64,000 bases of DNA from Chromera velia (GCA_018398765.1 JAHBMJ010004761.1:1-64000), one strand, 5' to 3'; counted from the first letter of the stretch, positions 34,801-49,752 are shown. Numbers and translations are program-made. The notes: generated by a model not told the origin, from the sequence alone.

Positions 34801-37800
34801 GGACCCGGAAACCGTCAAAGGTTGGCATCTGGAGATTTCAGAGGGTCCTTTGAGGGTTACTGAGGGGGAATACGAAGAGGCAGAAACCCCAGAGGGAAAG
34901 ACAACCTCGAGCCCGACCGAGCTACCGCCCGTGTATTTGACTCCATAGATCGAGGGAGGCACATCCGCGTGGGCGTCCCTTCTCTGCAGCAGCCCTCCTC
35001 CCATGCGGATGGCGTCTCCAGGCAGCAGGAGACGGTCAGGAAGTTCAGGCTCAAGACCGAGAGTCACGAGGAGACGGCGTGTGGATGTCCATCTGCACAC
35101 GGAATCCTCTCCCAGACTCGTGAGCGTCGCGTCATCGAACAGCCCTGTGACGGTGCACGGCCCTTCTGCAGTGGCAGAGAGGACAGAGGCGATTTGCGCA
35201 TCTGTTGAGAGGCTCGTGTCCACTGTTGTGAAAGGCACCTGATGCACTGCGACTTCGGCATCGAAGACCAGCTCTACCTCCTTGAGAGAGGAGGTCAAGA
35301 AAGTGACGGAACGGAGCTGGGGGGCCTGCACGGTTTTGCATGCGTACGAGGGAGCGAACGTGCTTGGGTTCAGACTGGCGTCTGTCTTCCCGGTGCTGGT
35401 CAGGTAGGTCTGCATGGTGTATGGACATCCTATCCGGGTAGCGACAGTGGTGGAAGAAGAACTGCACTGCGCTGAGCACTGGACCAAGGAGCTGAGGGCG
35501 GGGTTGGGCCCGGAGCTGTCACAGATTGAAGCCCCAGTGGGAAGCGGGTCCCCTCGCGCAGCAGCACAGAGACGCGTGCAGTTGGATGAGCTCCCCGATC
35601 CCCAGGCAGAGCACGACCAGCCCTTCTCGACTTGACAAAGGGCAGAGCAACCGTCTCCGTTGGCATTGTTCCCGTCCTCGCACATCTCCGTGGAGGCCCA
35701 GATGCCGTCTCCACACACGGGGACTCTGCAAGACTTTCCGGGGCCCGAGTTCTGGATCGTCTCGTAGTTCGAGTCGAAGAACCCCAAGTCCTCCTTGCAC
35801 GCACAGGAGAAACTGCTGGCGGTGTCAATACAGAGGGCGTTGGCGTCGCAGTCGTCGGTACCCGCTGTGCACTCGTCGGTCCCTGAAAGCAGATTTTTGC
35901 ATTGAATTGGAAGCGCGCCACAGGAAAACAACAGAATCGTCGGGAGGCAAGCCAAGAATGAAATGAGGACAAATGATAATTAACGAGCAGGACAAAAATC
36001 GAAAGGAGAATAGGCGAAACTCGATCGGCCCAGCTAAACAGCGAGCAGAGAGACAACGAGACAGACATTCAGCCAGACAGCAAGCACAAAAACCCACCTG
36101 GCAGCCCGACAGAAATCCAGGGAGACGACCAGACAGCACGAAAAAGTCCAGCCAGGCAGCCAGGCAGCCAGGCAGCCAGACAACAAGACAAAACTCGAGC
36201 CAGCCACGCGTTGAGACAGACAGCCAGACAGCACGCGTTGAGACAGTCAGCCAGACGGCTAGACGGAAAGCAAGACACGAATAACCCCCCCGAAAACTGA
36301 GGGCAAAAATAAACACGCACCTCCAGGACATTGAGGACGGGTGGAGGGGACCGCATAGAACGCGGTGGACTTCAAGGCGACGCTAGTGTCTGCTGGGTTC
36401 AAATCCTCGGCGCCAGTGCACGTGAGGGTGACTGAGTGAGAGGAGCAGTTGTACGTCACTGCAGCCGTTGAGGCCAGTGCCCCTCCGTCGGTTGGTTGGG
36501 TTGCTGGGTTTTCTCTTCCCACGCCGTCTCCCATGATGGCATCTGCTGTGGTTGCAAAGACGTTGGAGAAGTCTGAGGTTTCTGTTTGGGTACAGAGAGC
36601 GTCGGAGGTCTGCGCGTCGACACACTTGCAGTTGTCTGCGTCTGGAAGATTCGCAAATCGGTGCACAAAGATGTCGGCACAAGAGGGGTCAGACGCCACC
36701 AGAGTCGCACACCTCGCGGCTGTGACGGCAGTAGCACCCTTTGCTGCCGGTGTTTTCATTTTTGCCTTTGCACACTTGGCCTTGGGGGTCATCAGCACGG
36801 GACCGTCCCTGCTACACGTCGCCTCTGCAGTGGGAGTGGGGAGGGAAAAAACAGTAAAAGAAAAGGGTACATCGGATAAAACAAGACAATAACAGAAAGG
36901 AAAGCCTCCGAGCAAACAGGGACTTTTCGTTCTTCAAATCAAAGCAGCCCAAAAAGGGTTACGTGTTCACTTCGTTTTCGAGATTTCGCACGTAGAGGGG
37001 TCTTGTTTTGTTCCTTTTATTGATTCCAGCAGCAAGATCGGCCGTCAATGGTCATCTGACGGTCAATATGCTGACCGGGGTACAGAAGGTTTTTCTTTCT
37101 GTCATGGGTGGCTTACGTGAGACGGATGGGAAGGTGACCGAGAGCTGCAGATCGGATCCCGATGCTTGGCACTGTGCTGAGACGAGAGTGGAGGCTGCGA
37201 GTGGCTGTGCGTCGAAGAAAAACCCTGAGGCGGGGACCACCTTCAGGTTGGCAGACTGCCCAAACGCCAGAGTTTTCCTTCCAGGGGAGAACCCGAGGAC
37301 CTCCAAGTTCGTCGGAGTGGAGGAGAGGGACGTCTGGAGAGTGCAATTCCGCACTGCAATAGGAAGGAGAAAGGAGCGGACAACGGATACACTTCACATG
37401 CACGCAATACTGTCTGTTTGAAGGAGCAAAAAAAGTTAAGTACTTTCGCAAAACACAAATTGACGAAAAAGTGAAGGTCCATTTAACGTCGGGAAATGAA
37501 GGACACTCATGCTGAATTCACTTGTTCTTCGTTTATTCCTCTCTCCTATCTTGAAAGCCTCCTTTGATTGAGCCTCTTCAAATAAATGACTATCACGAAC
37601 AAGAAAACAGATCCGAAGGCTCACCGTTGCAGATCGGGTAGATGTGCGAGGCAGGTTGGAAGATGTAGTCTGTGTCCGAGAGAGACCCTGCCCTCTTGCC
37701 GCAAGTCCATGTAGCAGACACGTTGTTGGCGGCGCTGTCTGCCAGTCTGTATCCCTCGTTGCAGGCAAAGAAGACGTCCACCGTCGAGGCTGGCTCAAAG

Positions 37801-40640
37801 GACTCGGAGGAGTTCGTGTCGCTGTAGATCGCGACGTTCGGCAGGAAGGCAGTCGACTCGGACAGCTCGCATGTGTCCTCTGCAGATAGATAGAAGATCG
37901 AGGTCAACGTCCTCTTCTTGTGTTACACACAGAAATGCATGTAGCATTCGAGATATGGCCAGCAACCGTATTCGAAGAGAACAAGAGATTCCAACTTTTC
38001 AGTGGTTCAATTCCTCTTCCACATCTCACTGCTATGCATTAATAGACTCTTGCAGGCCCACATAGCTCCGTGCACTGCCGCCGCAAACAGATGATTTTTC
38101 GTTCTCACATCTCCCAGCTCAAAAGGCGTTTTCGTCGTGTTCCGAGTGTTTCGCTGTGAATCCGTCTTTCTATCTTTCTTGCATGCAACTCACTTGGAAC
38201 GCAGGAGGGGCCACTCAGCTGGAAGAGGCTGTCGCTTCCGAGGGTCATGCACGAAGCTGTGCGCGTGACGGTGCTGGAAGAGACCTGAGTGCCTCTGAAT
38301 TCGTATCCGGTCTGGCACTTGAAGGATATAGCGGCAGTGGAGGATGAGTCGGAGAGACTCCCGCTGACAACCGTTGCTCTGGGTGCAGCCGCAGAGAGGG
38401 TCGAGGAAGATGTGAGCGTGCGGGCGTTGGGACTGGAAGACGACGTGCAGGTGTCGGCATTCACACAAGAGCAGTCGAAGGACCCCGAGTTATCCGCACA
38501 GGAGATCAACTCCTTGCCTGCGCAGTTCCCTCCTGTGGTCATGTTTGCCGCAGCGAGTGCGTCCTGCAGAGTGCTGACTGTGCCCAGACTGACCGTGTCC
38601 GCAGCCGGAGCCGTGCAGACGGAGTCAACGGACACCAACACAGGGTTGGAGGTCACGCACGTCACGGCAGCGGCTGCAAAGAGAAGGGAGAGCAATGTCA
38701 GTTAAGATAAAATTGGTTCCATGCTCTCGATCGCTTGTGTGCAAATCTGAAGAGTCTGGTCAGCTGCGGAGATTCACAAGTGCAGCTTGGATCCAACACT
38801 GCGTGGCTTCTTCACGCATCATGCACATCCCTGATAAACCCTCATGGATACTTCTCCTAATTGACCCTACTGTGCATGCATGTGTGGAACGAGAAGAGAG
38901 GGAGACCTACCCAGGCACACGTAGCCGTCCCCTGTGAACCCGGGGTTACACGCACACGAGTACCCGCCCGGTGTGTTTGTGCACGCAGCGTTGGCTCCAC
39001 AGGGAGAGGAGAGACACTCGTCCACATCTGCACTCATGCATGCATACATGCAGGGAGCGTGCATGTCCACATCTGCATTCATGCATGCATACATGCAGGG
39101 AGCGTGCATGTCCACAGTTGGATGCACGATACACGTATGCATGCCGGGATCGAGACGTCAAACAAAAATTAAACTTACCTGGGTGACTCCTCCCATTGCA
39201 TATAGCGTTTACGATCGATAGTACAGCTTCCTTGCTATATGTGCTCGCGTACATGCAGCGTGCACGAAAGAAAGCTGGCAGACTGACCTGAGCATGTCTG
39301 TCCGTCTCCACTGAATCCCCTCCGGCACTCGCACAGGAAGGAGCCCTGGGTGTTCTTGCAGACGTTAGATCCACACGAGTGGACAGAAGCTGCGCACTCA
39401 TCAACATCTGCACTCAGCAAGAACAGAAGCAAAACGAGGGACGAAGGAAGGTGAGCAATCGAATGCATCATGATTGATCGTTTGTTCCCATTTTTGTCAG
39501 TATTCCTTGTCCTTTGCTTAAGGTGGAACTTCATTGTGGTTCCTGCATTCCATGCCTGCAGCGCATGCAGAGGACCCCGAGAATGCACATGAACTTGACC
39601 ACCTCCAGCCACTCCCGAAGGTTTTGGCCATGCATCCCACCCCCACCGACCCCTGCACCCATGCATCGACCGACCGCTGCAGAGAATGCCGCTTCCCTGG
39701 AACCCGGTGTTGCACGCACAGGAGAAACTCCCGGCGCTGTTCGAGCACGCGGCGTTGGCGTCGCAGTTGTCAAGAGCGCCACACTCGTTGACGTCTGCAT
39801 TCAGTCGCACACATGCAATCAGGAGTGTAACACTCACACCCTGACACGCACACGTTTCCAGAGATCAGAAGGTGAGGGAGGACCCACAAAGAGACAAATC
39901 CCGACCGTTTTGCATGGCAAATTTTGTGTCAGGCAAAACATCTTCAGCAGATAACAAGCAGAACAAAGAAGAAGAAAAGGAACTCACCGGCACACGTTGT
40001 TCCAGGGCCTGAAAATCCCGTGTTGCAGGTGCAGGTGAAAGAACCTTCGCTGTCCAGACAGAAGGCGTTGGTGTCACAATCGTCACTCACACCGCACTCA
40101 AGATCGTCTGCATGCATCGGTGGAATCATGAGGGGAAGGGAAGGGGGGGAATATGGAATGGGTTTGATTGAGGCAACTCTGTGGATCGCCTCGCTTCAAA
40201 TCATCCCTGTAGAAAGAAAGATTTCGTTCAATGCACACGCACTAGGCAGCTCCACACCGTGCTTCTAGGGAGGCATTCATGACATGCGGAAAAGTGTAAG
40301 ATACAAGGGGCCGTAAACAGCAAAAGAACACTACCACAGAAGGAGCCTTACGAAAGGAGGGAAAAGGGAGGGCTTTGCAAGAAAGTGACAGAGAAAGAGA
40401 AGAAGACAGACCGAAGCACTCTTGGCCATCCCCGATGAACCCGGTGTTGCATGTGCAGTTGGCAGAGGACCCGAAGACGTTGCAGGTGGCATCTAGGGAG
40501 CATCCCGCATCTCCACACAGATCTGCAGTCAGAGAGCCAGGAAGGCGTAGATTGAGGAAATTGGAGCGCACGAGAGTGGATCAAAAAAGGGAATCAGAGA
40601 GAGAGAGGGAGGGAGAGAGAGAGAGAGAGAAACAGACACA

Positions 40641-40674
<34 letters not shown>

Positions 40675-40682
40675 CAGACAGA

Positions 40683-40716
<34 letters not shown>

Positions 40717-43700
40717 AACAGAGAGAGAGCGAGAGAGAGAGAGAGAGAGAGAGACGGAAACGATTCCCTCAAGGGAGGAGTGAGAGGAGGGAAGAAAGAT
40801 AGAGCCATCAACAAAGTCGTCTTTCTCTCTCTTTGTCTCTCCCTATCCTGCTTCCCTCTTACCTGAGCACACAGTGACGCCGTCTCCACTCAGGGGGGGG
40901 ATGCAGTCGCACAAAAAGGACCCGTACGTGTCTGTGCAAGTCGCGTTGTTGCCACCGAGGCAGTTGTGGACGTTCGTTGCACACTCATCCAGATCTGCAA
41001 TTCATGGAACACGTAGAAGAGAAGAGAAAAAGTTCAACAGGAAATAGATGGAAAAGAATCTTTCCGCGTCTCAACATGTATTTTCGTAGCAAATGTACCC
41101 TGTCCCAAACACACGACGAACTGACTGACTGCTGGCAGAAGAGATGCCGTCTCCCGAGAATCCCGGCAGAAGAGAGAGAGAAAAAAGAAAAAAAAAACTG
41201 ACTGACTGCTGGCAGAAGAGATGCCGTCTCCCGAGAATCCCGGCAAAAGAGAGAGAGAGAGGGAGAGAGAGAGAGAGAGAAACTGACTGACTGCTGGCAG
41301 AAGAGATGCCGTCTCCCGAGAATCCCGGCAGAACGCCACAAGTGAACGATCCGGCGGTGTTGCTGCAGGCGGCCTCGGCCATGCAGTTGTGGAGGTTCAA
41401 GCTGCACTCGTCGACTGCAGCGTCAGGGGAAATATAAAAGACACAGATATGATCTTGAATGGGGGTCTGCTTGAAATTATCGTGCCCGCACATGCATGCA
41501 TATCCATTTTCGACATGCAATGAGCTTGACCTTGCACTGCATCAAGAATTGAATCCAACAAACAGGCCCATATTGGAATATCGAGAATGATTGGCATCAA
41601 TCAATACATGTAGGGTCCCTTTGTTACACAGACCGTGCGGTTTTTGATCAGCGGTGAAATGATGCGACGGGTGGCACACAAGGGAGTTTACAATCTGAGG
41701 AAGACGAGAGAGAAAGAAAGAGTCTCCAGGAAGGACCCCCCGAAACCGACCGTCTGTACAGTCTCCTGTGATTCCACTCCCACCGAATCCGGGGTTGCAC
41801 GCGCAGGTGAAGCTGGGAGAACTGTCGGTGCAGACGGCGTTGCTGTCACAGTTGTCTGTTCCTGCAGCGCACCGTCCAGCTGCAAGCAAGAACCAACAGG
41901 AAAGGATCGAGGCGAATGATGCGATGACATTTTCAGGCAATTGCTATGCTACTGTGCACTGGAGGGGTGAGGATCCAAAAAGGCTCTTATATTTAACTGC
42001 CTCAACTCAATTCAATTCAAATATGTGGACAAGAAACGGCTGTACTTCATCGGGTTCACAGTTGGTGCTCAAAAAGGTCGGACGCAGATGCGACAATGCA
42101 GAGCAAAGCGCTGGATGATTCATTTTAGCGAGACGGCATACACAGACAAGAGATGCATCGAGTGAGATCACTTGCGTGCAGTAAATAGCAAGGATGGTGT
42201 GAAATTTTGGAAAATTCAAAAGAGAAAAAAAAATCCCCTCTATTTTTTCTGACCCATGCAGAGAGTTCCAGCCGCCGGGCATTCTGCAAGCAACATCATG
42301 CCATACACACAATGAACGCATGCAGACGTGGCCGTATCACGATCATACAAAAAGACAAAGTGGCGCAGAGACAAAAAATGGAGTCCGTGGACACGAGTCC
42401 AAGCGAGAAGCTTGCTTGCTTCCAATGATCGACCCCCTACTTCCACTCACCTGTGAAAAGTCGGATCTCCCCAATGACCACCAATCCGTCGGCATCTTGG
42501 TTGATTTTTTGGGCAACGAACTTGTAGTCTTTGAAGGGCCCTAGGCTCCTGTCGGCCGTGAAGTTCCTCGCCTCTGACAAAGCCCACCCAGTCTCTCCAG
42601 CATAGCTCCCGACCTCAGTCCAAGTAGTGCCATCGGGAGAACCGTAGACCGTCATTTTGCTTGGAACCATTTTTTCACCGTCATCGTGTGTCCGTGCCTC
42701 GACCCCAAAGGACGCGAGGTGAGTTCTACAGGGGGTCTGGAAGAGAATCTCGACGTTCGCTTCCCCCCCACTCGTGAGGCCGATACCAGCCTGAGGGGCC
42801 CCTGTGCCGAATCCACGCAGAGGTCCGGTACCCGCAGTGTGGTCAAAAGCCCCATTGGGGGGCCACTCAGTACCTCCGAATGTAGAATTGCTTGTGCGGC
42901 CAAACCAATCCGTGTTGGATCCTACTCGGAACACCCCAGGGCACGAGGCGTGGGATGAAGTTGTGTGGATGGTCGGGAAGCCTCCGTAGATGTTCACGAA
43001 GTCTTTTGACCAATTCTCTGTTGCAACCATGTCGTTGGGTGGGAGCTGGAAAGAAGGTCCTGGACAGAAAGGACTTGCACCTGAAAAGAGCACAAGCAAA
43101 GAAAAGGCGTTGCCACACGGACACTGAAAGTAAGCCTCAGTCACTGAGAGTCTTTGTCCCCACATCGGACATTTAACGTCAGCAATTCCACCAAGTTTTG
43201 AGAATTGGTTCTATGACGACAGAAAGAAAAGAGACCTGCACTCATGCACAATTAATTCACTGACTGATTGGGTCTTCGAATCCGGGGTTACATGCGCAGT
43301 CGAAGGACCCGACGGTGTTGGTGCAGGTGGCGTCGGTGGCGCAGTTATGGCTCGGAATTGTGCACTCGTCTGTGTCTGCAATTTTAAATGAAAAAAAGCG
43401 ACAAGGAAGCGTCAGGGTAAAAACCATGCCAGCGTCAAGGCGTCTCCAAAGAATTGAAGTGGAAGAAAGTTTGCTGTCAAAAGAATTCCCCCCCTGCTTG
43501 AAGTCAAGGCCTTTGATGACAGCAACGTGATTTCATGCATGCACTCATTTGAGGACTTCCACTCGTCAGTCACGAAAGCCCTGCCTGCCTGGACGAAACA
43601 GCAGATGGTTCTGTCATCTAGTAGAGGAGGGGAATCTTATGTCCATCCTTACTGTTTAGAGACAAAAGAGTCAGTCTTCGTAGTGCACAAAGAAGAGAGA

Positions 43701-46700
43701 GAGAAAGAGAGAGAAGGAGAGTTGCGACGATACAAATCGCTCTGCGTCCTCTGGACCTCGGGGCTTTTGCTTTTCCTTTACGTCTCGCTCATCACCGATT
43801 CCGGCGGCCAATGCAGGATCTGATGGAAGAAGCGAAACTACTTCACAAGCACAAACCCAACCAATGGCGCAAAGAACTAACTGCACGCACGGCTTTGGAG
43901 ATCGACCATGCAGAAAAAAAAACAGCTGAGCATGCACGCAAATGACCCACCAGAGCAGGTGACACCCGGACCAGAGTACCCAGCGTTGCAGGCGCAAGTG
44001 AAGCTTCCACTCACGTCGGTGCACGCGGCGTTCGGGTCGCAGTTGTGGACGCCCGAGGTGCACTCGTTCTGCTCTACAGAGTACAGCCCCAGTTCGTCAA
44101 TCTGGATGTCGACATCGGTGTTGCTGTTGGCTTTCTGAGCTTCAAATTTGAAGAAAGAAAAGGGGCCGAGAGTCTCGTCAGATATCGGGAAGAACTTCTC
44201 AACCCCATCCGGCCACGACTGCTCACCGGCAAAGGACCGCAAGACCGTCCAGCTGACATTGTCTGTGGAGCCCGACAGAGTCATCTTGCTGGGCGCCCGA
44301 GCAGGAAAGCTGGTAGCTGTGACCGAAAACGCTGACGCTTTGATGCTGCAGGGCAGTTCAAGAGTCACGTACAGCGTCGCGTCATTCGATGCGTCTGTCC
44401 CCGAATCGGTTGGGGCAGCCCATTTTGCGGATGCCGTCGTTTTGCTGAAGACATTGTCGATCTGAAATGTGGGGCTCGCGGCGAGATTCGTCCTTGCACG
44501 GTAGCGGCCAGCGCATGTCGCCCCAGAATAGTCTTTATAGAAGGTGTTCAGGCCTCCTTCTTGCACAGAGCTGTCTGATGTCCACCCATCCCCGATGTCA
44601 GTTGGGGGAATGGCGACTGCATCCATCCATGCAGGGGGGGAAGAGACGCATAATGTACGTGTGAAAACACCCAGCTAGAGAAAGGAACACGTAATTCGTC
44701 GCATGGCCGAAGATTCGGGCGGCATGAGTTCGTGCACGTTCGTTTGCTTGAAGACGAAATGAAGAGACATTGATGACACAGTGACCAGACAGTGCGGCAT
44801 CCAAAATCCGTGTCTTCATCTGTCAGCTTATTTCTGTATCTGCTGATTCATCCGTCAGTCTGCCTGCCTGTCTGTCTTCCCATCTGCTTCCCTGCCAATT
44901 TTATTTCGATTGTCCGCCGATTTCTTTTGTGTGGTTGCGCGTGCGTCGATATGCATTTTTCTTTTTTCATCTCCATACGTCTCTCTGTTCTCCTTCTTGG
45001 TTCGCCATCTCGCATTCGAAGTCCGAGGTCCTGTAACTCCTGTCTGAGCGTCTTTTCCTCTCTTCATCTCTAGTCTGACCATCGCATGACGTGTTGGGCC
45101 CTGCGGGGTCGTCCCCCGGGCTGTTTGCAGTCCCAGCGGGGCAAGCAGTGCAAGCGTTGGACACGACGTGCTCCATGGCAGCGCAAGTTGAGGATCCGGC
45201 TGCAAGGGGGGGAGAGGAAACATGAGGGGAAATGGATGAGAGCCGTTCGTGGAACAAAAGCTGATTTGCATTCATCTTGCAGACCAAACCTCTCGCTTGC
45301 TCTCGCTGTCCTCCTCCCGTTCTTTAGTTTACATTCATTCTACACTGTGCCCGCACTTACAAAGGCATAGTCGGCTGCACCTTTCCCTTCCTGTCCTGTC
45401 TTGGTCTCTTCTCTTCTTTTCTCTTCAGGCTTCTTTCTTTTCACATGCACACGGAAGCCCTACAATGCGCGGTGCGTCTCGGTTGAAACAATGCATGAAA
45501 GAAATCATGCGTGTCCCTCCCAGAAAAAGAAAAGATGTTGTCTGCCGACACTTATACTACTCTGCAGCTCTATGACCACGGCAACCGTCTGAGTGCGGGC
45601 GAACACACGAAACGACGCTCACCTGTGCAAGTCGGCAGCGTCCCGCCCTGCCACTCAGATGTCGCATAGGCCGTTCCTGTGCAGGTGAAGGTGGTGGTTG
45701 CAGATCCGGATAATTGGAACCCGTTGGTGCAGCCGTAAGTGAAGGTTGCCGTCTGCGTTGTGGTTCCCGACTGTCCGGAGTCTGATCGGATCACCTCAGC
45801 ACTGAGGGCGTTGGGCTGAGGGTCGTTGACCTCGTCACACGACACAGCTGCGGTGGCACACAAAGGAGTGAGATGTGCAAATCACTATCATCCAAGTCTC
45901 ACTCAACCAGACAGGTGGATTCAATGAGTCCAGATACTTTCTTTATGGATTTCATATACATGTGGCGGCGGGTCGACAGAATTTTCACGGGAGAGCGCAA
46001 AATATGAATTTCAAAGGAATGCTCCGAACTCTGTAGTCTTACATGCTCAATTTTGTTGAACTTGAACGCCTTCTACGAGTTCGTTCTGGAGATGAGGAGA
46101 CAAAAGAATCCTGACATGCCCGAAACGTGCCATGTGGATTGTCTGAGCATGCATGTCATGTTGAATGAGGGCAGAAATTGGACGCATGACCAGTGAGCCC
46201 GACGTTAAACAGAAAAGGCGTAAGTATAGCCTCAGATGCAACCTCAGATCTGTAGCCCCAGGAGTTCAAACGTTCCCGGAATACACAAGGCAACACGACC
46301 TAGCATTTCTTCCGTCAAGTTTCTGCGTATGCCCCACCTGAGCACGTCGGCGGAGTTCCCTTCCACGTAGAAACTCCCACAGAGTCCCCTGTGCAAGTGA
46401 AGGTCACGGCAGCGGCGCTGTCAAGCGAGTACCCGTTGTTGCAGCTGTATGTGAAGGTGGCTGTGCCGGTTGTGGTCCCTGTCTGTGCAGAGTCTGTTCG
46501 GATTACCTCAGCACTGAGGGTGTTGGGCTGCGGGTCGTTGGCTTCATCACACGACACAGCTGCAAACAGTTGCATGCGTGTATTTGAAGAAAATCACCAC
46601 GATCGATACTTACCATTTACCGTCCTGACGGGCAGATGCGTCTCGGAGTTCTCTTTGTTCTCCAGGGAAAAAAGAATATTCGTGGTGCACAGGGGAGGCA

Positions 46701-48806
46701 CGTGCACGAGTGAAAGAGGAAAAACAAGAGTTGCAAGGATACGGAACAGGTCAGCTGCCTCAGTCCCCAGTGAAGTTTTTGCCTTCCTTTTACTCGTCGG
46801 AGTGCAGCCGACCCCCTCTGACACACAGAAATCTCATTGGATGCCCTACCAGTCCCTCTTGCGAGAAAAAGCCGCGAAAAAAAAACAAAAGAGCACACCC
46901 ACCTGAGCACGTCGGGGGGGTTCCGTGCCACCGAGAGGCCCCATAAGATGTCCCTGTGCAAGTGAAGGTCACGGCAGCGGCGCTGTCAAGCGAGTACCCG
47001 TTGTTGCAGCTGTATGTGAAGGTGGCTGTGCCGGTTGTGGTCCCTGTCTGTGCAGAGTCTGTTCGGACCACCTCAGCACTGAGGGTGTTGGGCTGAGAGT
47101 CGTTGACTTCGTCACACGACACAGCTGCAAATATGTGTATGGGTGTCGACGGAAGATACGACGATTGATACGCAACATCACTTCCCGAACAGGCAGATGG
47201 GGCTGTACCCCCACAGCAGACGGGCCTTGGATTTTGCTTTCTTGTTTTTCAGGGCAAAGAGAATATGCGTGGTCAATTGGGACAGAGGCGAGGAGAGAGG
47301 AAAGAAAAAACAGAAGACTTCCATTTGACCTTAGGTGAAAACACCCACCTGAGCAAGTCGGCAGCGTCCCGCCCTGCCACGCAGCTGTCGCATAGGCCGT
47401 CCCTGTGCAGGTGAAGGTGGGGGTTGCAGGTCCAACCAGTTGGTACCCGTTGTTGCAGCTGTAGGTGAAGGTAGCTGTGTCAGTGACTGTCCCCGACTGT
47501 CCGGAGTCTGATCGGATCACCTCAGCGCTGAGGGTGTTGGGTTCCGGGTCATTGACCTCGTCACACGACACAGCTGCACCGACACAAAAAGGAGTAGCAT
47601 GTGTAATTCATGAAAATCCGATATATAAGCCGGAGTCAGAATGGACCAGACTTATGGATTAAAAGCGTCCAGACGTTTGCTTTATGCTTTGAACTTTGTG
47701 GTCAGTCGACAGGCTTTTCACGGAAAGGTGCCCAATATGAACGGCGTGCGCCGAAATCTGTAGCGGTATCCGCTTAAATCTGTGCACCGCACTTTGCCGA
47801 GTCCGCTCGGGAGATAAATAAATACAACAGGCTTCATGTGCTCGGAACGCGTCATAGAACTGGATGAGTTGAGGCTGAATGTAATGTTGGCTGTGCACTG
47901 GAGTTGATTGCATCACCAGTGAGCCCTGGACGGTGGAGACAAGAGGCTTGAGTTCAGCCTTAGATACAATGTTGGAGTTCAAACGCCCTTACAATGCGCA
48001 AAGCAACACAACAGATCGCGTCTTCCTTTCTGAGTACGCCTCACCTGTGCACGTCGGCACCGTCCCGCCCTGCCACACAGCTGTGCCAACTGCGGTCCCT
48101 GTGCAGGTGAAGGTGACAGCTGCCGGCCCGACCAGTTGGTACCCGTTGTTGCAGCTGTAGGTGAAGGTGGCTGTTTGAGTGACTGTCCCCGTCTGTGAGG
48201 AGTCTGTTCGGATCACCTCAGCGCTGAGGGTGTTGGGGTCCGGGTCATTGACCTCGTCACACGACGAAGCTGCAGCGATGCAGGTGACATAGATATTGGT
48301 GCATCTGAGACACATCGCTTGCAATAAAGGGAAGAAGCAAACTCATGGTACCCAATGCGCTCAAGAGAGTCGTGGAAGATTGCCGACACACCTCTGTTGG
48401 TTGATCCCCCTGTGAAGGCGGAGAAAGAGTCACATCATGCCACAAGTCTGGCGGCAAACTCGAAGCTCCCACAAAAGGGAAACCAATGCATCCACGGATA
48501 TTTGGTCATGCAGATTTATCGGATAAAGAAGCATTGGTTTCCTCCTCATTCGTTCCGTTCGGCCGTCGTCGAGGGGGGACAGTTCGCTGGAGGAAAGTCA
48601 GAGATGCGCGTAGGAACGAACACACATGCAGCCTGGCTTGATGGTCGCTAAATCCCTCTGTAGATCGACTGAAAAGGACCTACCAGAGCATGCGATTCCA
48701 CTTCCAGAAAATCCGCTCAGACAGACGCACTCGAAGCTTCCAATCATGTCGTTGCACACCGCGTTCACATCACAGTCGTCGGTGTTCAGGGAGCACTCGT
48801 CCTCGT

Positions 48807-48839
<33 letters not shown>

Positions 48840-49717
48840 NNNNNNNNNNNNNNNNNNNNNNNNNNNNNNNNNNNNNNNNNNNNNNNNNNNNNNNNNNNNN
48901 NNNNNNNNNNNNGGGGGGGGGGGGGGATGGAGAGGGGGAGACAGGAAGAGAGAGAGAGATTTGCTCAGACAGGGAAAGCGCGGCAATAGGGCATGAGAAC
49001 CAGGAAAAGGTCAGTACGACGACAAGATTTGCTCCGTACAGCTGGACAGCGAAAATTCTGCAAAACCATACACAGGGCCAGCATCCCACGTGCCTGAATA
49101 CAGTCTAACTTACTTGAGCACACGATACCGTCCCCCGTCCACCCGTCACTACACGCGCACGTAAAACTCCCGACAGTGTTAGCGCACGTGGCGTTCCCGT
49201 GGCAGTTGTGTCTGTTCATAGTGCACTCGTCGATTTCTGCACAGACAGAGGGAGAGGACAAAGAAGAAAGGAAAGAGGGAGAACAGAGAGAGTGCTGATG
49301 AGGAAAAACCGACATAATGTGTTTAATTTCAGGCAGCATGCAATCGAAAAGTTTCTGAAACTTGGCACGAAACGACAACCGAGAGGGCGAGAAACACAAG
49401 GAGTTCGAGATAAGTTGAAGATGGATTTCTGTTTTTGCCAAACATGAGAGTGGAAAACAAATGCACTGCTGCCATGTAGAACAAGATGCTTAATTGTGTC
49501 CAGCGAAGAGAAAACACAGATGGCAATCCGTTCGACCTCATGCGCGCTGACATGCAGGGAAAGTGAAGAGGATTTGCCGATTCATTGAGGGGCCCAAATA
49601 CCCATAGACTAAGTCGGAGGCACAAGCGGACGATGGGATCTCTCTCCCTCTTTCTCACACACATATACACACACATACACACCAAACATACGCACATCAC
49701 ACACACACACCAAACAT

Positions 49718-49752
<35 letters not shown>

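Noticed and set aside
45623-48269. CRISPR-like array of repeated units
   Set aside because: The repeats are coding CCP exons about 220 bases long with introns in a eukaryotic gene.
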